From: an uncultured Oxalobacter sp.
GTDB lineage: Bacteria > Pseudomonadota > Gammaproteobacteria > Burkholderiales > Burkholderiaceae_D
Length of the DNA stretch: 15,538 nt
Assembly (NCBI GenBank): GCA_937916185.1
Contig: CALGGD010000372.1
Coordinates: 1 to 15,538 of the forward strand
Direction of reading: 5' to 3'
Positions 1-8,369 of this stretch are shown one piece after another. The notes under the pieces were generated by a model. That model had not been told where the DNA came from. It saw only the letters and a list, made by a program, of their open reading frames with translations, and did not search any database. Both the position numbers and the translations under genes were made by a program. Position 1 is the first letter of the stretch. Every line of letters starts with the position of its first letter.

Positions 1-180
1 ATGGACCCGGCGGATATCCTTTTCTGTCGCTTCGGGAGAAAGGCGGTACTGCAGCACTTCATCCAATCCTGATTCCTTGAACGCCCTGAACATCGTCCGC
101 ATACGGGCAGGGCTTTCTGGATGCTTGCCCCCCATTTCATGAAGCTCATTGTAAGGATGGAAATAAACAGCAGTGGTCAT
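1..180 (-). CDS. Histone deacetylase family (acetoin-utilisation/amidohydrolase-like) protein, N-terminal 60 codons only
   Basis: An open frame on the minus strand starts at the ATG complementary to 178-180 and runs off the left edge after 60 codons. The translation begins MTTAVYFHPYNELHEMG and contains GKHPESPARM, the N-terminal G-x-x-HPE-x-P-x-R signature of bacterial histone-deacetylase-like zinc hydrolases. The catalytic His/Asp residues that bind zinc would lie further in and cannot be seen. A TAGGAAA ribosome-binding sequence sits about eight bases before the ATG, which supports the start. The gene lies downstream of argD in the same orientation, separated by about 146 bp with a possible terminator, so co-transcription is uncertain. 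Substrates of bacterial members are usually acetylated small molecules or proteins; the true substrate here is unknown. Confidence 0.8.
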   Translation of the reverse strand, partial: MTTAVYFHPYNELHEMGGKHPESPARMRTMFRAFKESGLDEVLQYRLSPEATEKDIRRVH

Positions 181-273
181 AATCGGTTTCCTACAACAGA
201 CAGGATATCCTGATGGCATCCCGTATCAGGTCAATATCATAGCGTACCATGTTTTCCGGAAGTGGCAACCATC

Positions 274-302
274 AAAAACCCTGCCGGGACAACTGCGGGG
301 TT
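274..302 (-). terminator. Possible argD terminator
   Basis: On the minus strand, 24 bases past the argD stop codon, an 8-bp stem with one mismatch (arms at 295-302 and 277-284) is followed at once by five T residues (A on the plus strand, 274-278). The shape fits a rho-independent terminator, but the stem is imperfect and the T-run short. Confidence 0.4.
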
Positions 303-326
303 CCAATCATCCCAGGGCAGAAATCC

Positions 327-1550
327 TTATTGCCTCAACCAGGCATCAACCGCCTGACGGAGCAGTTTCTCGCCTTCCTCGATATGCCTGTCCTCGATGA
401 CAAGCGCAGGCACATAACGGATGACATCATAGCCTGCCAACAGGATCAGCAGTCCCTGCCGCTGGGCTTCAGCCGTGATTTCCGCTGCACGGGCATGGTA
501 CTTCCCTGACATGACCAGACCCAGCATCAGGCCTTTGCCACGGACACCACTGAAGACCTCCGGATAATCGGCAGCAACCCGTTCAAGGCTTGCCCGCAGT
601 TTTTCTCCCTGCTTGACCACATTGGCAAGAAACGCCGGTTTGCTGAGGATATCGAATACCTTGTTGGCGACAGCGGCACCCAACGGATTGCCGCCATAAG
701 TGGAACCATGTGTTCCCGGAGTGAAAGATTTTGCAACCCGGTCTGTGGTCAGCATGGCGGCTATCGGAAAGCCGTTGCCCAAAGCCTTTGCCGAGGTCAT
801 GATGTCCGGTTCGATGCCATAGCCCATATAGGCAAACAGGCTGCCGGTACGTCCAAGACCGCATTGGACCTCATCGAAAACCAGCAGGGCATGGTGTTCA
901 TCGCACAGCTGGCGCAGTGCCTTCAGGTAGGCTGGGTCCGCAGGCAGGATGCCGCCCTCTCCCTGGACGGGTTCAACGACGACGGCACAGACATCATCTT
1001 TGATGGCAGCTTTGGCTGCCTCGATGTCATTGAAATCAATATGGTCGATTTTCTGGGGCAGGGGTTCAAAGCCGGCTGTGTATTTTTCCTGTCCGCCGAC
1101 AGACACGGTGAACAGGGTTCTGCCATGGAAAGCATGGAAACAGGAGACGATGCGGTTTTTCTGGGGGCCATAGTTGTCCTGTGCCCATTTACGGGCGAGT
1201 TTGAAAGCCGCTTCATTGGCTTCCCCGCCGGAATTGCAGAAGAAGACCTTGTCGGCGAAGGTGGCGTCAACCAGCTTGCGCGCCAGCTCAAGGACCGGCT
1301 CATTGGTGAAGTAGTTGCTGATATGCCAGAGTTTCTTCGCCTGTTCGGTCAATGCCTCAACGATGGCGTCCGGTGTATGTCCCAATGCAAGCACAGCAAT
1401 CCCGGCACTCAGGTCCAGATAACGCCTGCCTTCCTGATCCCAGACTTCAAGCCCTTTCCCCCTCACGGGAATAAATGAAGCCGGTGCAAAAACCGGCACC
1501 ATGACTTCATCAAATGTCTGGCGGGTTACGCCTCTTCCAACTGCTGCCAT
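327..1550 (-). CDS. argD: Acetylornithine/succinylornithine aminotransferase family, PLP-dependent
   Basis: This 407-residue class III aminotransferase is expected to transfer the amino group between N-acetylornithine and 2-oxoglutarate in arginine biosynthesis. The family also covers succinylornithine transaminase (AstC), whose start it resembles (VPVFAPASFIPVRG). Visible signatures are the PLP-phosphate loop NSGGEANEAAFK (residues ~106-117, where most relatives have SGAEANEAALK), the aromatic FHAFHGRT (~138-144), EPVQGEGG (~193-200), the cofactor-ring aspartate in FDEVQ (~225-229), and the Schiff-base lysine in SAKALGNG (K~255). The start at 1550 is preferred to an ATG 33 bases upstream because GGAGAGAGAG directly precedes it and the family normally starts here. 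No arginine-operon neighbours are visible. The biosynthetic role is inferred; a catabolic AstC role cannot be excluded. Confidence 0.88.
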   Translation of the reverse strand: MAAVGRGVTRQTFDEVMVPVFAPASFIPVRGKGLEVWDQEGRRYLDLSAGIAVLALGHTPDAIVEALTEQAKKLWHISNYFTNEPVLELARKLVDATFADKVFFCNSGGEANEAAFKLARKWAQDNYGPQKNRIVSCFHAFHGRTLFTVSVGGQEKYTAGFEPLPQKIDHIDFNDIEAAKAAIKDDVCAVVVEPVQGEGGILPADPAYLKALRQLCDEHHALLVFDEVQCGLGRTGSLFAYMGYGIEPDIMTSAKALGNGFPIAAMLTTDRVAKSFTPGTHGSTYGGNPLGAAVANKVFDILSKPAFLANVVKQGEKLRASLERVAADYPEVFSGVRGKGLMLGLVMSGKYHARAAEITAEAQRQGLLILLAGYDVIRYVPALVIEDRHIEEGEKLLRQAVDAWLRQ

Positions 1551-1764
1551 CTCTCTCTCCAATCTGAAACGGAATCCATCCATTCAACCGATAAAAAGCC
1601 ATGACTTCCCAATCCGTCATGTTTCCCTGCAATAAACAGTCATTCTATACTGAACAGGCAGGCTATTTGAACAACCTTCCCTCCAAAAACCGCCTCAAAC
1701 AGTGTTGCAAACCATTCTGGAAAACCTGTTTCATCATGAACAGCGATGAAACTTTTTGCTTTTT

Positions 1765-1794
1765 TTGCAAGGGTATGGATAATGGTGGTATAAG
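1765..1794 (+). promoter_or_regulatory. Possible mnmE promoter
   Basis: In the 258-bp divergent region between argD and mnmE, TTGCAA (1765-1770) and TATAAG (1789-1794) lie 18 bases apart on the plus strand, about 48 bases before the mnmE start. Each hexamer has two mismatches to the sigma-70 consensus. A TATGGATAAT stretch just upstream is an alternative -10. I saw no other clear element in this gap. Confidence 0.3.
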
Positions 1795-1841
1795 GTGCCA
1801 TGGCACCAGTCATCCGTCGTGAGAAAGAAAGGAACACCATC

Positions 1842-3227
1842 ATGAAACTGGACACTGCGCCGATTGCCGCCATTGCCACCGCATCTGGACGGGGAGGCGT
1901 CGGCATTGTCCGCATCTCAGGCAAGAACCTGGATGATTTCATCATGGATTTTTTCAAAGGATCACGCATTTCCCTGCCGATGAAGCCCCGGTTTGCCTAT
2001 TTTGTCCCTTTCAACGATGCTGAAGGCAACAAGATTGACGAGGGCCTTGCATTGTTCTTCAAAGGACCGCACTCCTACAGCGGCGAAGATACCTTGGAAC
2101 TGCAGGGGCATGGCGGCACAATTGTCATGCAGATGCTGCTCAAACGCTGTCTTGAAGCAGGAGCAGGCATCGGGATGCGCCTTGCGGAACCCGGTGAATT
2201 CACCAGACGGGCTTTTCTCAACAACCGTATTGACCTGACACAGGCGGAAGCCATTGCCGACCTGATTGATGCGACGACAGAGGAAGCAGTCCGTTCCGCA
2301 ACCCGTTCCATGAGCGGGGAATTCTCCAGGCAGATCCAGTCAGTCGCTTCTGAAGTCGCCAACCTGCGTATGCTGATCGAAGCCACCATGGATTTCCCGG
2401 AAGAGGACACCGATTTCCTGGCGAAGGAAAAACCGGCAGAAAGGATTGAAGGACTGCTGGCATCGCTCGACCATATCCTCGGACAGGCGGCACAGGGGGT
2501 TCTCCTGCGTGACGGCATCCATGTTGTCCTTGCTGGACAGACCAATGTCGGCAAATCTTCCCTGTTCAACAGCATGACTGGTACAAACACCGCCATTGTC
2601 ACACCGATTGCCGGCACCACCCGTGACAAGATCACTGAATCCCTCCAGCTGGAAGGGGTACCCATCACCTTGACTGACACTGCTGGTATCCGTGAAGCAT
2701 CTGAAGCGGATGAAGTCGAGAAAATCGGCATCGGCCGCACCTGGGATGAAATCGGCAAAGCTGACATCATCCTGCATCTGCTGGATGCCAGTATCGGCCC
2801 CACCCGGGAAGACGAACAGACATTCGCCTCCTTCCCTGAGAACATCCCGGTCATCCAAGTCTGGAACAAGATCGACCTTTCAGGTCATAAACCCTCCCTT
2901 GACCATATCATGGGCACCACCCAGGTCTATCTCTCCACCGTGACCGGTGAAGGGCTTGACCTGCTCAGGAAAGCCGTTCTTGAGGCGGCAGGCTGGGTCA
3001 AGACAGGAGAATCCACCTGCCTTGCCCGGGAACGTCATCTGACAGCCATCAGGGATGCCGGCAACCATCTGACCATTGCCGTTGAACAGGCGAAAAACGG
3101 TGAGGCCCTTGAACTGCTGGCGGAAGAACTGCGCCTGGCGCAGAACGCCCTCAACAGCATTACCGGGGAATTCACTTCCGATGACCTGCTGGGTAAGATA
3201 TTCTCCCAGTTCTGCATCGGTAAATAA
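1842..3227 (+). CDS. mnmE: tRNA uridine-5-carboxymethylaminomethyl modification GTPase MnmE (TrmE)
   Basis: This 461-residue cytoplasmic GTPase works with MnmG to place aminomethyl-type groups on the wobble uridine of certain tRNAs, using a formyl-tetrahydrofolate-derived one-carbon unit. Domains in order: an N-terminal folate-binding domain starting IAAIATASGRGGVGIVRISG (residues ~8-27), a helical domain, and an inserted Ras-like G domain with GQTNVGKSS (G1, ~232-240; the usual proline is threonine), TTRD (G2, ~259), DTAG (G3, ~279) and NKID (G4, ~342). The chain ends in the family's FCIGK motif with its conserved cysteine. Length is typical. The ATG at 1842 is chosen over the one at 1800 because AAGAAAGGA precedes it and homologues start here. 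It is divergent from argD and followed by ribB on the same strand after 146-218 bp, with no clear terminator between. Confidence 0.97.
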   Translation: MKLDTAPIAAIATASGRGGVGIVRISGKNLDDFIMDFFKGSRISLPMKPRFAYFVPFNDAEGNKIDEGLALFFKGPHSYSGEDTLELQGHGGTIVMQMLLKRCLEAGAGIGMRLAEPGEFTRRAFLNNRIDLTQAEAIADLIDATTEEAVRSATRSMSGEFSRQIQSVASEVANLRMLIEATMDFPEEDTDFLAKEKPAERIEGLLASLDHILGQAAQGVLLRDGIHVVLAGQTNVGKSSLFNSMTGTNTAIVTPIAGTTRDKITESLQLEGVPITLTDTAGIREASEADEVEKIGIGRTWDEIGKADIILHLLDASIGPTREDEQTFASFPENIPVIQVWNKIDLSGHKPSLDHIMGTTQVYLSTVTGEGLDLLRKAVLEAAGWVKTGESTCLARERHLTAIRDAGNHLTIAVEQAKNGEALELLAEELRLAQNALNSITGEFTSDDLLGKIFSQFCIGK

Positions 3228-3266
3228 AAGCAGGCATCCTTCACGGAAAAACCTTCAGGAAATGTC

Positions 3267-3289
3267 CGCCCGCTTGGAAACAGGGCGGC
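3267..3289 (+). other. GC-rich hairpin between mnmE and ribB
   Basis: CCGCCC (3267-3272) and GGGCGG (3284-3289) form a 6-bp stem with an 11-base loop, 39 bases past the mnmE stop. No T-run follows, so it is not a standard intrinsic terminator. It may protect the mnmE transcript end or be chance. The gap has no FMN (RFN) riboswitch core. Confidence 0.35.
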
Positions 3290-3353
3290 AGACCGTTCCC
3301 GAAAGTATCCGGATATTGATGACGGCATCTGTTTCTTTCATTTAAAATAGGCG

Positions 3354-3463
3354 GTTCCAAAGGAACAATTGTTATGCCGATAGCCTCAACCACGGACACT
3401 GCTGACACCACCAAGGTAGAATTTCGTTCCAAAGGAACAATTGTTATGCCGATAGCCTCAACC
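3354..3463 (+). repeat. 38-bp direct repeat duplicating the ribB ribosome-binding site and start codon
   Basis: Positions 3354-3391 and 3426-3463 are identical over 38 bases. Each copy holds GTTCCAAAGGAAC (an inverted repeat containing the AAAGGA Shine-Dalgarno), the perfect palindrome AACAATTGTT, the ATG, and codons for MPIAST. The copies are 72 bases apart, exactly 24 codons, so both ATGs (3374 and 3446) are in frame with ribB. This looks like a recent local duplication. Confidence 0.97.
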
Positions 3464-4555
3464 CAAGAAATCATTGATGAACTGCGTGCAGGACGCATGG
3501 TCATCCTGGTCGATGATGAAGACCGGGAAAACGAAGGGGATATGATGATTGCCGCAGACTTTGTCACGCCGGAAGCCATCAACTTCATGGCGACACATGC
3601 CCGTGGCCTTGTCTGTCTGACGCTGACACAGGAACACTGTGACCGGCTGGGCCTTTCTCCGATGACAAAAGACAATACCAGTCAATACAGCACTGCTTTC
3701 ACGGTCTCCATTGAAGCCGCTGAAGGGGTGACAACCGGCATTTCTGCATTTGACCGGGCACACACCATCCGTGTTGCCACTGCGCCAGATGCAAAACCGC
3801 AGGATATCGTCCAGCCAGGACATATCTTTCCAGTCACCGCAAAACCGGGCGGGGTTCTCCAGAGGGCGGGGCACACCGAGGCGGGATGTGACCTTGCCGC
3901 CTTGGCAGGATTGACACCCGCCACTGCCATCTGTGAGATCATGAACGAAGATGGCACCATGGCACGTTTACCGCAGCTGCTGGAAATCGCCAGGAAGCAT
4001 CATCTGAAAATCGGCACAATCGCTGACCTCATCAGCTGGCGGAACCAGCATGAGAGCATTGTCGAAAAACTCGCTGAAAACAACATCGACACGGCTGTGG
4101 GCACTTTCCGGGCAATGATATACTGCGACCGGCCAAGCAGCTCCCTCCATATGGCACTTGTCAAAGGGGCCATCAGCCCAGAGAAAGAAACTTTGGTAAG
4201 GGTCCATCAACCTGTCTCCATCATCGATTTCCTCAATACAGGTTCCAGCCATTCCTGGTCACTGACAGATGCCATGCAGACGATTGCCAAGGCAGAACGT
4301 GGTATCCTTATCTTATTGAACTGCAATGAAGTGCCTGAAGATTTCCTCGGCAGGTTCAGGACGCTGGGCAACAGGTCTGAGGGCCGCCCCGCCCCTGCCA
4401 CTGCGCAGACCCTGCGCAATTATGGCATTGGTGCCCAGATCCTGCGGGACATCGGTGCAGGCAGACTCAGGCTGCTGGGCAATCCGAAAAAGATGCCTTC
4501 CATGGCAGGTTTCGGACTGGACATCATCGGTTATCTTGAAAACCGCAACACTTGA
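3446..4555 (+). CDS. ribB: 3,4-dihydroxy-2-butanone-4-phosphate synthase fused to a degenerate GTP cyclohydrolase II-like domain (RibBX type)
   Basis: The first half is RibB, which converts ribulose 5-phosphate to 3,4-dihydroxy-2-butanone 4-phosphate plus formate in riboflavin synthesis. It shows [10 protein letters not shown] (metal and substrate binding, residues ~23-32), THARGLVC (~52-59) and [12 protein letters not shown]. The second half aligns in outline to RibA (GTP cyclohydrolase II) but lacks the three zinc cysteines of the SEC...RCDCG segment; the equivalent stretch reads [22 protein letters not shown] cyclohydrolase activity is therefore not expected. Such RibB fusions with an inactive RibA-like half are known in proteobacteria (RibBX); a genuine RibA should be encoded elsewhere. 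An in-frame ATG at 3374 with an identical ribosome-binding site would add 24 residues; 3446 is preferred because homologues begin MPIAST followed directly by helix 1. ribH follows after 21 bp. Confidence 0.92.
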   Translation: MPIASTQEIIDELRAGRMVILVDDEDRENEGDMMIAADFVTPEAINFMATHARGLVCLTLTQEHCDRLGLSPMTKDNTSQYSTAFTVSIEAAEGVTTGISAFDRAHTIRVATAPDAKPQDIVQPGHIFPVTAKPGGVLQRAGHTEAGCDLAALAGLTPATAICEIMNEDGTMARLPQLLEIARKHHLKIGTIADLISWRNQHESIVEKLAENNIDTAVGTFRAMIYCDRPSSSLHMALVKGAISPEKETLVRVHQPVSIIDFLNTGSSHSWSLTDAMQTIAKAERGILILLNCNEVPEDFLGRFRTLGNRSEGRPAPATAQTLRNYGIGAQILRDIGAGRLRLLGNPKKMPSMAGFGLDIIGYLENRNT

Positions 4556-4576
4556 CCATCAGTAAAGGAGAAAGTT

Positions 4577-5098
4577 ATGGGGATTGAAACAATTAAGATG
4601 GATCTCGATGGAACCGATCTCCGCGTCGGTATCGTCCAGGCCCGTTACAACGAAAGCATCTGCAACGGTCTGCGTAAAGCCTGCCTTGAACAGCTTGAGC
4701 GGTTGGGTGTTTCGGAAGAGGATATCCTTGTCTGCACAGTGCCTGGTGCATTGGAAATCCCGATTGCCTTGGCAAAACTCGCCGCAACCCAGCAGTTCGA
4801 TGCCCTGATTGCTGTCGGTGCCGTCATCAAAGGGGAAACCTATCATTTTGAACTGGTTTCCAATGAAGCTGCCGCTGGGGTTTCCCGTGTCGCCCTTGAT
4901 TTCGGCATTCCCATTGCCAATGCAATCCTGACCACCTACACCGATGAACAGGCAGAGGCCCGTATGGTTGAGAAAGGCAATGAAGCTGCGAGTGCTGCTG
5001 TTGAAATGGCAAACCTTGTCTTCTACAACATCGATGAAGTCCTTGATACCGAAGACAAGGAACAGCTGCTTGAGGACAACATCATCAAGAAAGAATAA
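4577..5098 (+). CDS. ribH: 6,7-dimethyl-8-ribityllumazine synthase (riboflavin synthase beta chain)
   Basis: The 173-residue enzyme condenses the RibB product with 5-amino-6-ribitylamino-uracil to form lumazine, the penultimate step of riboflavin synthesis; family members assemble as pentamers or 60-mers. Motifs seen: the aromatic-containing substrate loop RYNESI (~23-28), VPGALEIP (~54-61), [12 protein letters not shown] (~81-92, including the catalytic histidine of the YHFE element) and [12 protein letters not shown] (~116-127; usually LTT-x-N-DEQA). The start is supported by AAAGGAG eight bases upstream. It sits 21 bp after ribB and its stop overlaps the nusB start (TAATG), so the three genes are almost surely one transcript. 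The C-terminal tail after ~residue 150 is rich in Glu, Asp and Lys. Confidence 0.96.
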   Translation: MGIETIKMDLDGTDLRVGIVQARYNESICNGLRKACLEQLERLGVSEEDILVCTVPGALEIPIALAKLAATQQFDALIAVGAVIKGETYHFELVSNEAAAGVSRVALDFGIPIANAILTTYTDEQAEARMVEKGNEAASAAVEMANLVFYNIDEVLDTEDKEQLLEDNIIKKE

Positions 5099-5565
5099 TG
5101 AAAACCCAATCCGTCCACGCAAATCCATCCAAAAACCGTTCCCCGCGGCGGCGTTCCCGTGAATTCGCCCTTCAGGGACTGTATGAATGGCTGCTGAACA
5201 AAGAAGATGCTGCCACAGTCATCGAACATATCAGACAGGCACATGGTTTCAACAAGGCAGATACCGGACATTTCGTCAACCTGCTTTCAGGCACCATCAC
5301 CCAGAATGAATCCCTGCGTGGGAAAATCATCCCGCATATCGACCGGAATCCGGACGAACTGTCCCCGATTGAATATGCAATCCTGCTGCTTGGCACTTTT
5401 GAACTGGTCAACTGCCTGGAAATCCCTTACCGCGTTGTCATCAATGAGGCTGTTGAACTCGCCAAGTCCTTTGGCGGTATTGATGGACACAAATTCGTCA
5501 ATGGTGTCCTTGACAAAACCGCAGCAGACATCCGGCAGGCGGAAGTCCAGGCTGACCGGAAATGA
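5098..5565 (+). CDS. nusB: Transcription antitermination protein NusB
   Basis: The 155-residue RNA-binding protein pairs with NusE (ribosomal S10) at boxA to prevent premature termination in rRNA operons. The all-helical NusB fold is recognisable from the basic N-terminus RRRSREFALQGLYEWL (~18-33), the centre ELSPIEYAILLLGTFEL (~82-98) and the C-terminal YRVVINEAVELAKSFGG...HKFVNGVLDK (~105-139). Its ATG shares a base with the ribH stop, implying translational coupling; the ribH-nusB pairing is widely conserved in proteobacteria. A strong terminator follows 40 bp downstream, making nusB the last gene of the unit. Confidence 0.96.
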   Translation: MKTQSVHANPSKNRSPRRRSREFALQGLYEWLLNKEDAATVIEHIRQAHGFNKADTGHFVNLLSGTITQNESLRGKIIPHIDRNPDELSPIEYAILLLGTFELVNCLEIPYRVVINEAVELAKSFGGIDGHKFVNGVLDKTAADIRQAEVQADRK

Positions 5566-5598
5566 CCATAGGCAACAACCGGGAATCCTGATTCCCTG

Positions 5599-5637
5599 AA
5601 AAAATGGCACCGCCAGCAAAAGGCGATGCCTTTTTTT
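5599..5637 (+). terminator. Bidirectional terminator between nusB and metF
   Basis: A 9-bp stem with one mismatch (5606-5614 with 5622-5630, loop AGCAAAA) is followed by seven T on the plus strand (5631-5637). A run of A at 5599-5604 gives the matching T-run on the minus strand. It can therefore end both the ribB-ribH-nusB transcript and the convergent metF transcript. A shorter inverted repeat, GGGAATCCTGATTCCC (5581-5596), lies just before it. Confidence 0.85.
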
Positions 5638-5655
5638 CTTCGGGCAAACAGTCTA

Positions 5656-6501
5656 TCAACCGTTCTTCAGACCAAGCTCACGCCACAGGCGGGCAGTCGC
5701 TTCCGCACGGTTCAGGCTGTAGAAGTGCAGGCCATCCGCTCCCCCTTCAAGCAGCTTGCGGCACAGATCCAGCACGACATCATGGCCAAATGCCCGGAGC
5801 GAAGTCAGGTCACTGCCATAACTTTCCAGACGACGGCGGATCCATAGCGGAATCTCCGCGCCGCACATGTCGGAAAAACGGGCAAGCTGCGTATAGTTGG
5901 TGATGGGCATCACCCCGGCAATGACAGGAATATCCACGCCCGCCTTGCGGATATCCGACACAAAACGGAAATAGGCATCAGGATTGTAGAAATACTGTGT
6001 GATGGCGACATCAGCCCCTGCTTTCACCTTACGGACAAAATTGGCGATATCCACTGACAGGGAGGGTGCCTGGGGATGCATGTCCGGATAAGCGGCGACA
6101 TCAATACGGAACCAGTCGCCTGTTTCCTTCCGGATGAATTCAACCAGTTCATTCGCATAATGGAATTCCCCGATTTCCCCATAAGAGCTTGGCAGGTCAC
6201 CCCGCAAGGCGACAATATGGTGGATGCCCATCCGCTTATATTCTGCAATCTGTTCGCGGACTTTCCCATAAGTCGCCCCGATACAGGTGATATGCGGAGC
6301 AGGCTCAAACCCTTCATTCAGGATTTCCAGGGAAATATCATAGGTTCCCTGTTGTGTGGAGCCCCCTGCACCATAAGTGATGGAGAAATATTTCGGTCCC
6401 AATAACCCCAGCTGCGCACGGATCCTGCGCAGCTCTGCAACGGCATCAGGTGCCTTGGGAGGAAACACCTCAATGCTGAAACTTTTCTGTGATGACATCA
6501 T
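5656..6501 (-). CDS. metF: 5,10-methylenetetrahydrofolate reductase
   Basis: The 281-residue flavoprotein reduces 5,10-methylene-THF to 5-methyl-THF, the methyl donor for methionine synthesis. It is a single TIM barrel. Visible: FSIEVFPPK (~8-16, with the family's catalytic glutamate), YFSITYGAGGST (~38-49), HITCIGAT (~71-78), ALRGDLP (~98-104, with the flavin/folate aspartate), GADVAITQYFYN (~163-174) and GLHFYSLN (~262-269). The start overlaps the upstream membrane-protein stop as ATGA, so the two are probably translationally coupled; a second ATG follows immediately and could be used. Length is slightly below the ~295 of E. coli MetF. With ahcY upstream it forms a methyl-cycle unit. Confidence 0.96.
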   Translation of the reverse strand: MMSSQKSFSIEVFPPKAPDAVAELRRIRAQLGLLGPKYFSITYGAGGSTQQGTYDISLEILNEGFEPAPHITCIGATYGKVREQIAEYKRMGIHHIVALRGDLPSSYGEIGEFHYANELVEFIRKETGDWFRIDVAAYPDMHPQAPSLSVDIANFVRKVKAGADVAITQYFYNPDAYFRFVSDIRKAGVDIPVIAGVMPITNYTQLARFSDMCGAEIPLWIRRRLESYGSDLTSLRAFGHDVVLDLCRKLLEGGADGLHFYSLNRAEATARLWRELGLKNG

Positions 6502-6848
6502 TTATTCTTGATCAGCAACGTGGAGAACGCCCACGTCAGGATACTGTACAACAGGGCTCCCCCAATGGCGGCGCCAAAACCGCTGACACTGAACCCAGGG
6601 ACAAAGCCTGCCGCCAGCCAGAACATCAACCCATTCAGCACCAGCATGAAAATCCCCATCGTCAGCACCGTCAACGGCAGCGTCAGGATGGTGAATACCG
6701 GCTTGATGAATGTGTTCACAAACCCCACCGCCAAAGCCGCCAGCACCGCAGCAAGGAAATTCTCCACGGTAATCCAACCGGGAAGCAGCTGTGGCAGCAG
6801 CAGCATGGTTGCAGAGTTGATGAACCAGACCAGCACGATACGCAGCAT
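6498..6848 (-). CDS. Small four-helix membrane protein, 'phage holin family' (DUF/YvlD-like)
   Basis: This 116-residue protein is almost entirely hydrophobic, with four predicted membrane segments (about residues 3-24, 29-50, 55-76 and 87-110) and short polar loops containing FVNTFIKPV and LPLTVLTMGIF, typical of the YvlD/Phage_holin_4_2 family. The family's name comes from similarity to holins; its members are widespread chromosomal proteins of unknown function, and no phage genes are nearby. GGAG lies seven bases before the ATG. The stop overlaps the metF start (ATGA), and ahcY lies 111 bp upstream on the same strand. The ahcY–membrane protein–metF order is common in Burkholderiales, to my knowledge, so linkage to the methyl cycle is conserved but unexplained. 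Confidence 0.85.
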   Translation of the reverse strand: MLRIVLVWFINSATMLLLPQLLPGWITVENFLAAVLAALAVGFVNTFIKPVFTILTLPLTVLTMGIFMLVLNGLMFWLAAGFVPGFSVSGFGAAIGGALLYSILTWAFSTLLIKNK

Positions 6849-6928
6849 GGCAAAACTCCAATTTCAGAGGAACAACGGTTTCCCAAAAATCAGGCTGAAA
6901 GCCCTCCGCCCAAGAAAGCCCTTTCCAT

Positions 6929-6950
6929 ACGGTGTGCATCTGCACACCGT
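6929..6950 (-). other. Perfect 10-bp inverted repeat directly after ahcY
   Basis: ACGGTGTGCA (6929-6938) and TGCACACCGT (6941-6950) are exact inverse complements around a two-base centre, nine bases past the ahcY stop codon. There is no T-run after it on the minus strand, so it is more likely an mRNA-stabilising or partial-attenuation hairpin than a full terminator; a protein-binding palindrome is also possible. Confidence 0.7.
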
Positions 6951-6959
6951 TCCCAACCA

Positions 6960-8369
6960 TCAATAACGGTAGTGGTCAGGCTTGTAAGGCCCCTCTGTCT
7001 TCACACCGATATATCTTGCCTGTTCTTCCGTCAGGACGGTCAACTGTGCATTCAGCTTGGACAGCTGCAGACGGGCGACCTTCTCATCAAGGATCTTCGG
7101 CAGGATATAGACACCGACAGGGTAATCAGCCGTTTTCGTATACAGCTCAATCTGCGCCATCGTCTGGTTGGCAAAAGAAGAACTCATCACATAAGAAGGA
7201 TGGCCGGTTGCACAACCCAGGTTGACCAGACGGCCTTCAGCCAGCAGGATGATACGGTTGCCGCTCGGCAGGATGATATGGTCAACCTGCGGCTTGATGT
7301 TTTCCCATGGATACTTGTGCATGGAAGCGACATCAATCTCACTGTCGAAATGGCCGATATTGCAGACAATCGCCTGATCCTTCATCTGGATCATATGGTC
7401 ATGGGTGATGACATGGTAGTTGCCGGTACAGGTCACGAAAATATCACCGTACTGGGCGGCATAGTCCATCGTCACAACACGGTAGCCTTCCATAGCCGCC
7501 TGCAATGCACAGATAGGATCGATTTCAGTGACCCAGACCTGTGCAGACAATGCACGCAGTGCCTGGGCACAGCCCTTACCCACATCACCATAGCCGCAGA
7601 CAACCGCAACCTTGCCGGCAATCATCACATCGGTTGCGCGTTTGATGCCGTCAACCAGGGATTCACGGCAGCCATACAGGTTGTCGAATTTCGACTTGGT
7701 GACAGAATCGTTCACATTGATGGCAGGGAATTTCAGGCGTCCTTCCTGATGCATCTGATACAACCGGTGGACACCGGTCGTTGTTTCTTCGGTCACGCCC
7801 TTGATGTTGCTGATACGGGTCGAATACCAGGTTGGGTCTGTTGCCAGATGACGCTTGATAGCGGCAAAGAGGGCCGTTTCCTCCTCACAGGTCGGGTTTG
7901 CAATGACAGAAGCATCACTTTCTGCCTGGACACCCAGATGCAGCAGCAGCGTTGCATCGCCACCGTCATCAAGGATCATATTGGAATAACCGCCATCTGC
8001 CCATTCAAAGATGCGGTGGGTGTATTCCCAATAGTCATCCAACGATTCCCCTTTGACTGCAAAAACAGGGGTGCCATTCGCAGCAATCGCGGCGGCGGCA
8101 TGGTTCTGGGTGGAATAGATGTTGCAGGATGCCCAACGCACTTCAGCACCCAGTGCTTCCAGTGTCTGGATCAGCACAGCGGTCTGGATGGTCATATGCA
8201 GGGAACCGCTGATACGCGCTCCCTTCAACGGCTGGCTGGCGGCAAACTCTTCACGGATCGCCATCAGTCCCGGCATTTCAGTTTCAGCAATACGGATTTC
8301 CTTATTGCCCCAGTCTGCCAGGGAGATATCGGCAATCACACAATCTTTATGGGTAGAAACAGCGCTCAT
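6960..8369 (-). CDS. ahcY: S-adenosyl-L-homocysteine hydrolase (adenosylhomocysteinase)
   Basis: The 469-residue cytoplasmic enzyme splits S-adenosylhomocysteine into adenosine and homocysteine using tightly bound NAD+, clearing the product inhibitor of methyltransferases. Motifs: the N-terminal substrate region with [15 protein letters not shown] (~50-64), [13 protein letters not shown] (catalytic lysine and aspartate, ~220s-230s), the NAD-binding loop [12 protein letters not shown] (~265-276), [20 protein letters not shown] (~380s) and the C-terminal PYKPDHYRY with the tetramer-completing lysine and tyrosines. The frame extends about 100 codons upstream without homology; the start at 8369 is chosen because AAGGAGG precedes it by about seven bases and the riboswitch lies just upstream. 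Regulation by a SAH riboswitch is directly visible. Confidence 0.97.
   Translation of the reverse strand: MSAVSTHKDCVIADISLADWGNKEIRIAETEMPGLMAIREEFAASQPLKGARISGSLHMTIQTAVLIQTLEALGAEVRWASCNIYSTQNHAAAAIAANGTPVFAVKGESLDDYWEYTHRIFEWADGGYSNMILDDGGDATLLLHLGVQAESDASVIANPTCEEETALFAAIKRHLATDPTWYSTRISNIKGVTEETTTGVHRLYQMHQEGRLKFPAINVNDSVTKSKFDNLYGCRESLVDGIKRATDVMIAGKVAVVCGYGDVGKGCAQALRALSAQVWVTEIDPICALQAAMEGYRVVTMDYAAQYGDIFVTCTGNYHVITHDHMIQMKDQAIVCNIGHFDSEIDVASMHKYPWENIKPQVDHIILPSGNRIILLAEGRLVNLGCATGHPSYVMSSSFANQTMAQIELYTKTADYPVGVYILPKILDEKVARLQLSKLNAQLTVLTEEQARYIGVKTEGPYKPDHYRY

Noticed and set aside
708..1478. Plus-strand open frame (256 codons) opposite argD
   Set aside because: Shadow of the aminotransferase gene with no family signature.
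3228..3373. FMN (RFN) riboswitch before ribB
   Set aside because: None of the conserved RFN blocks (such as AGGGGCAGGG or a following GGTAAA-type block) is present.
6498..6848. Prophage remnant suggested by the 'holin' family name
   Set aside because: No other phage gene, integrase or attachment site nearby; the family is mostly chromosomal.
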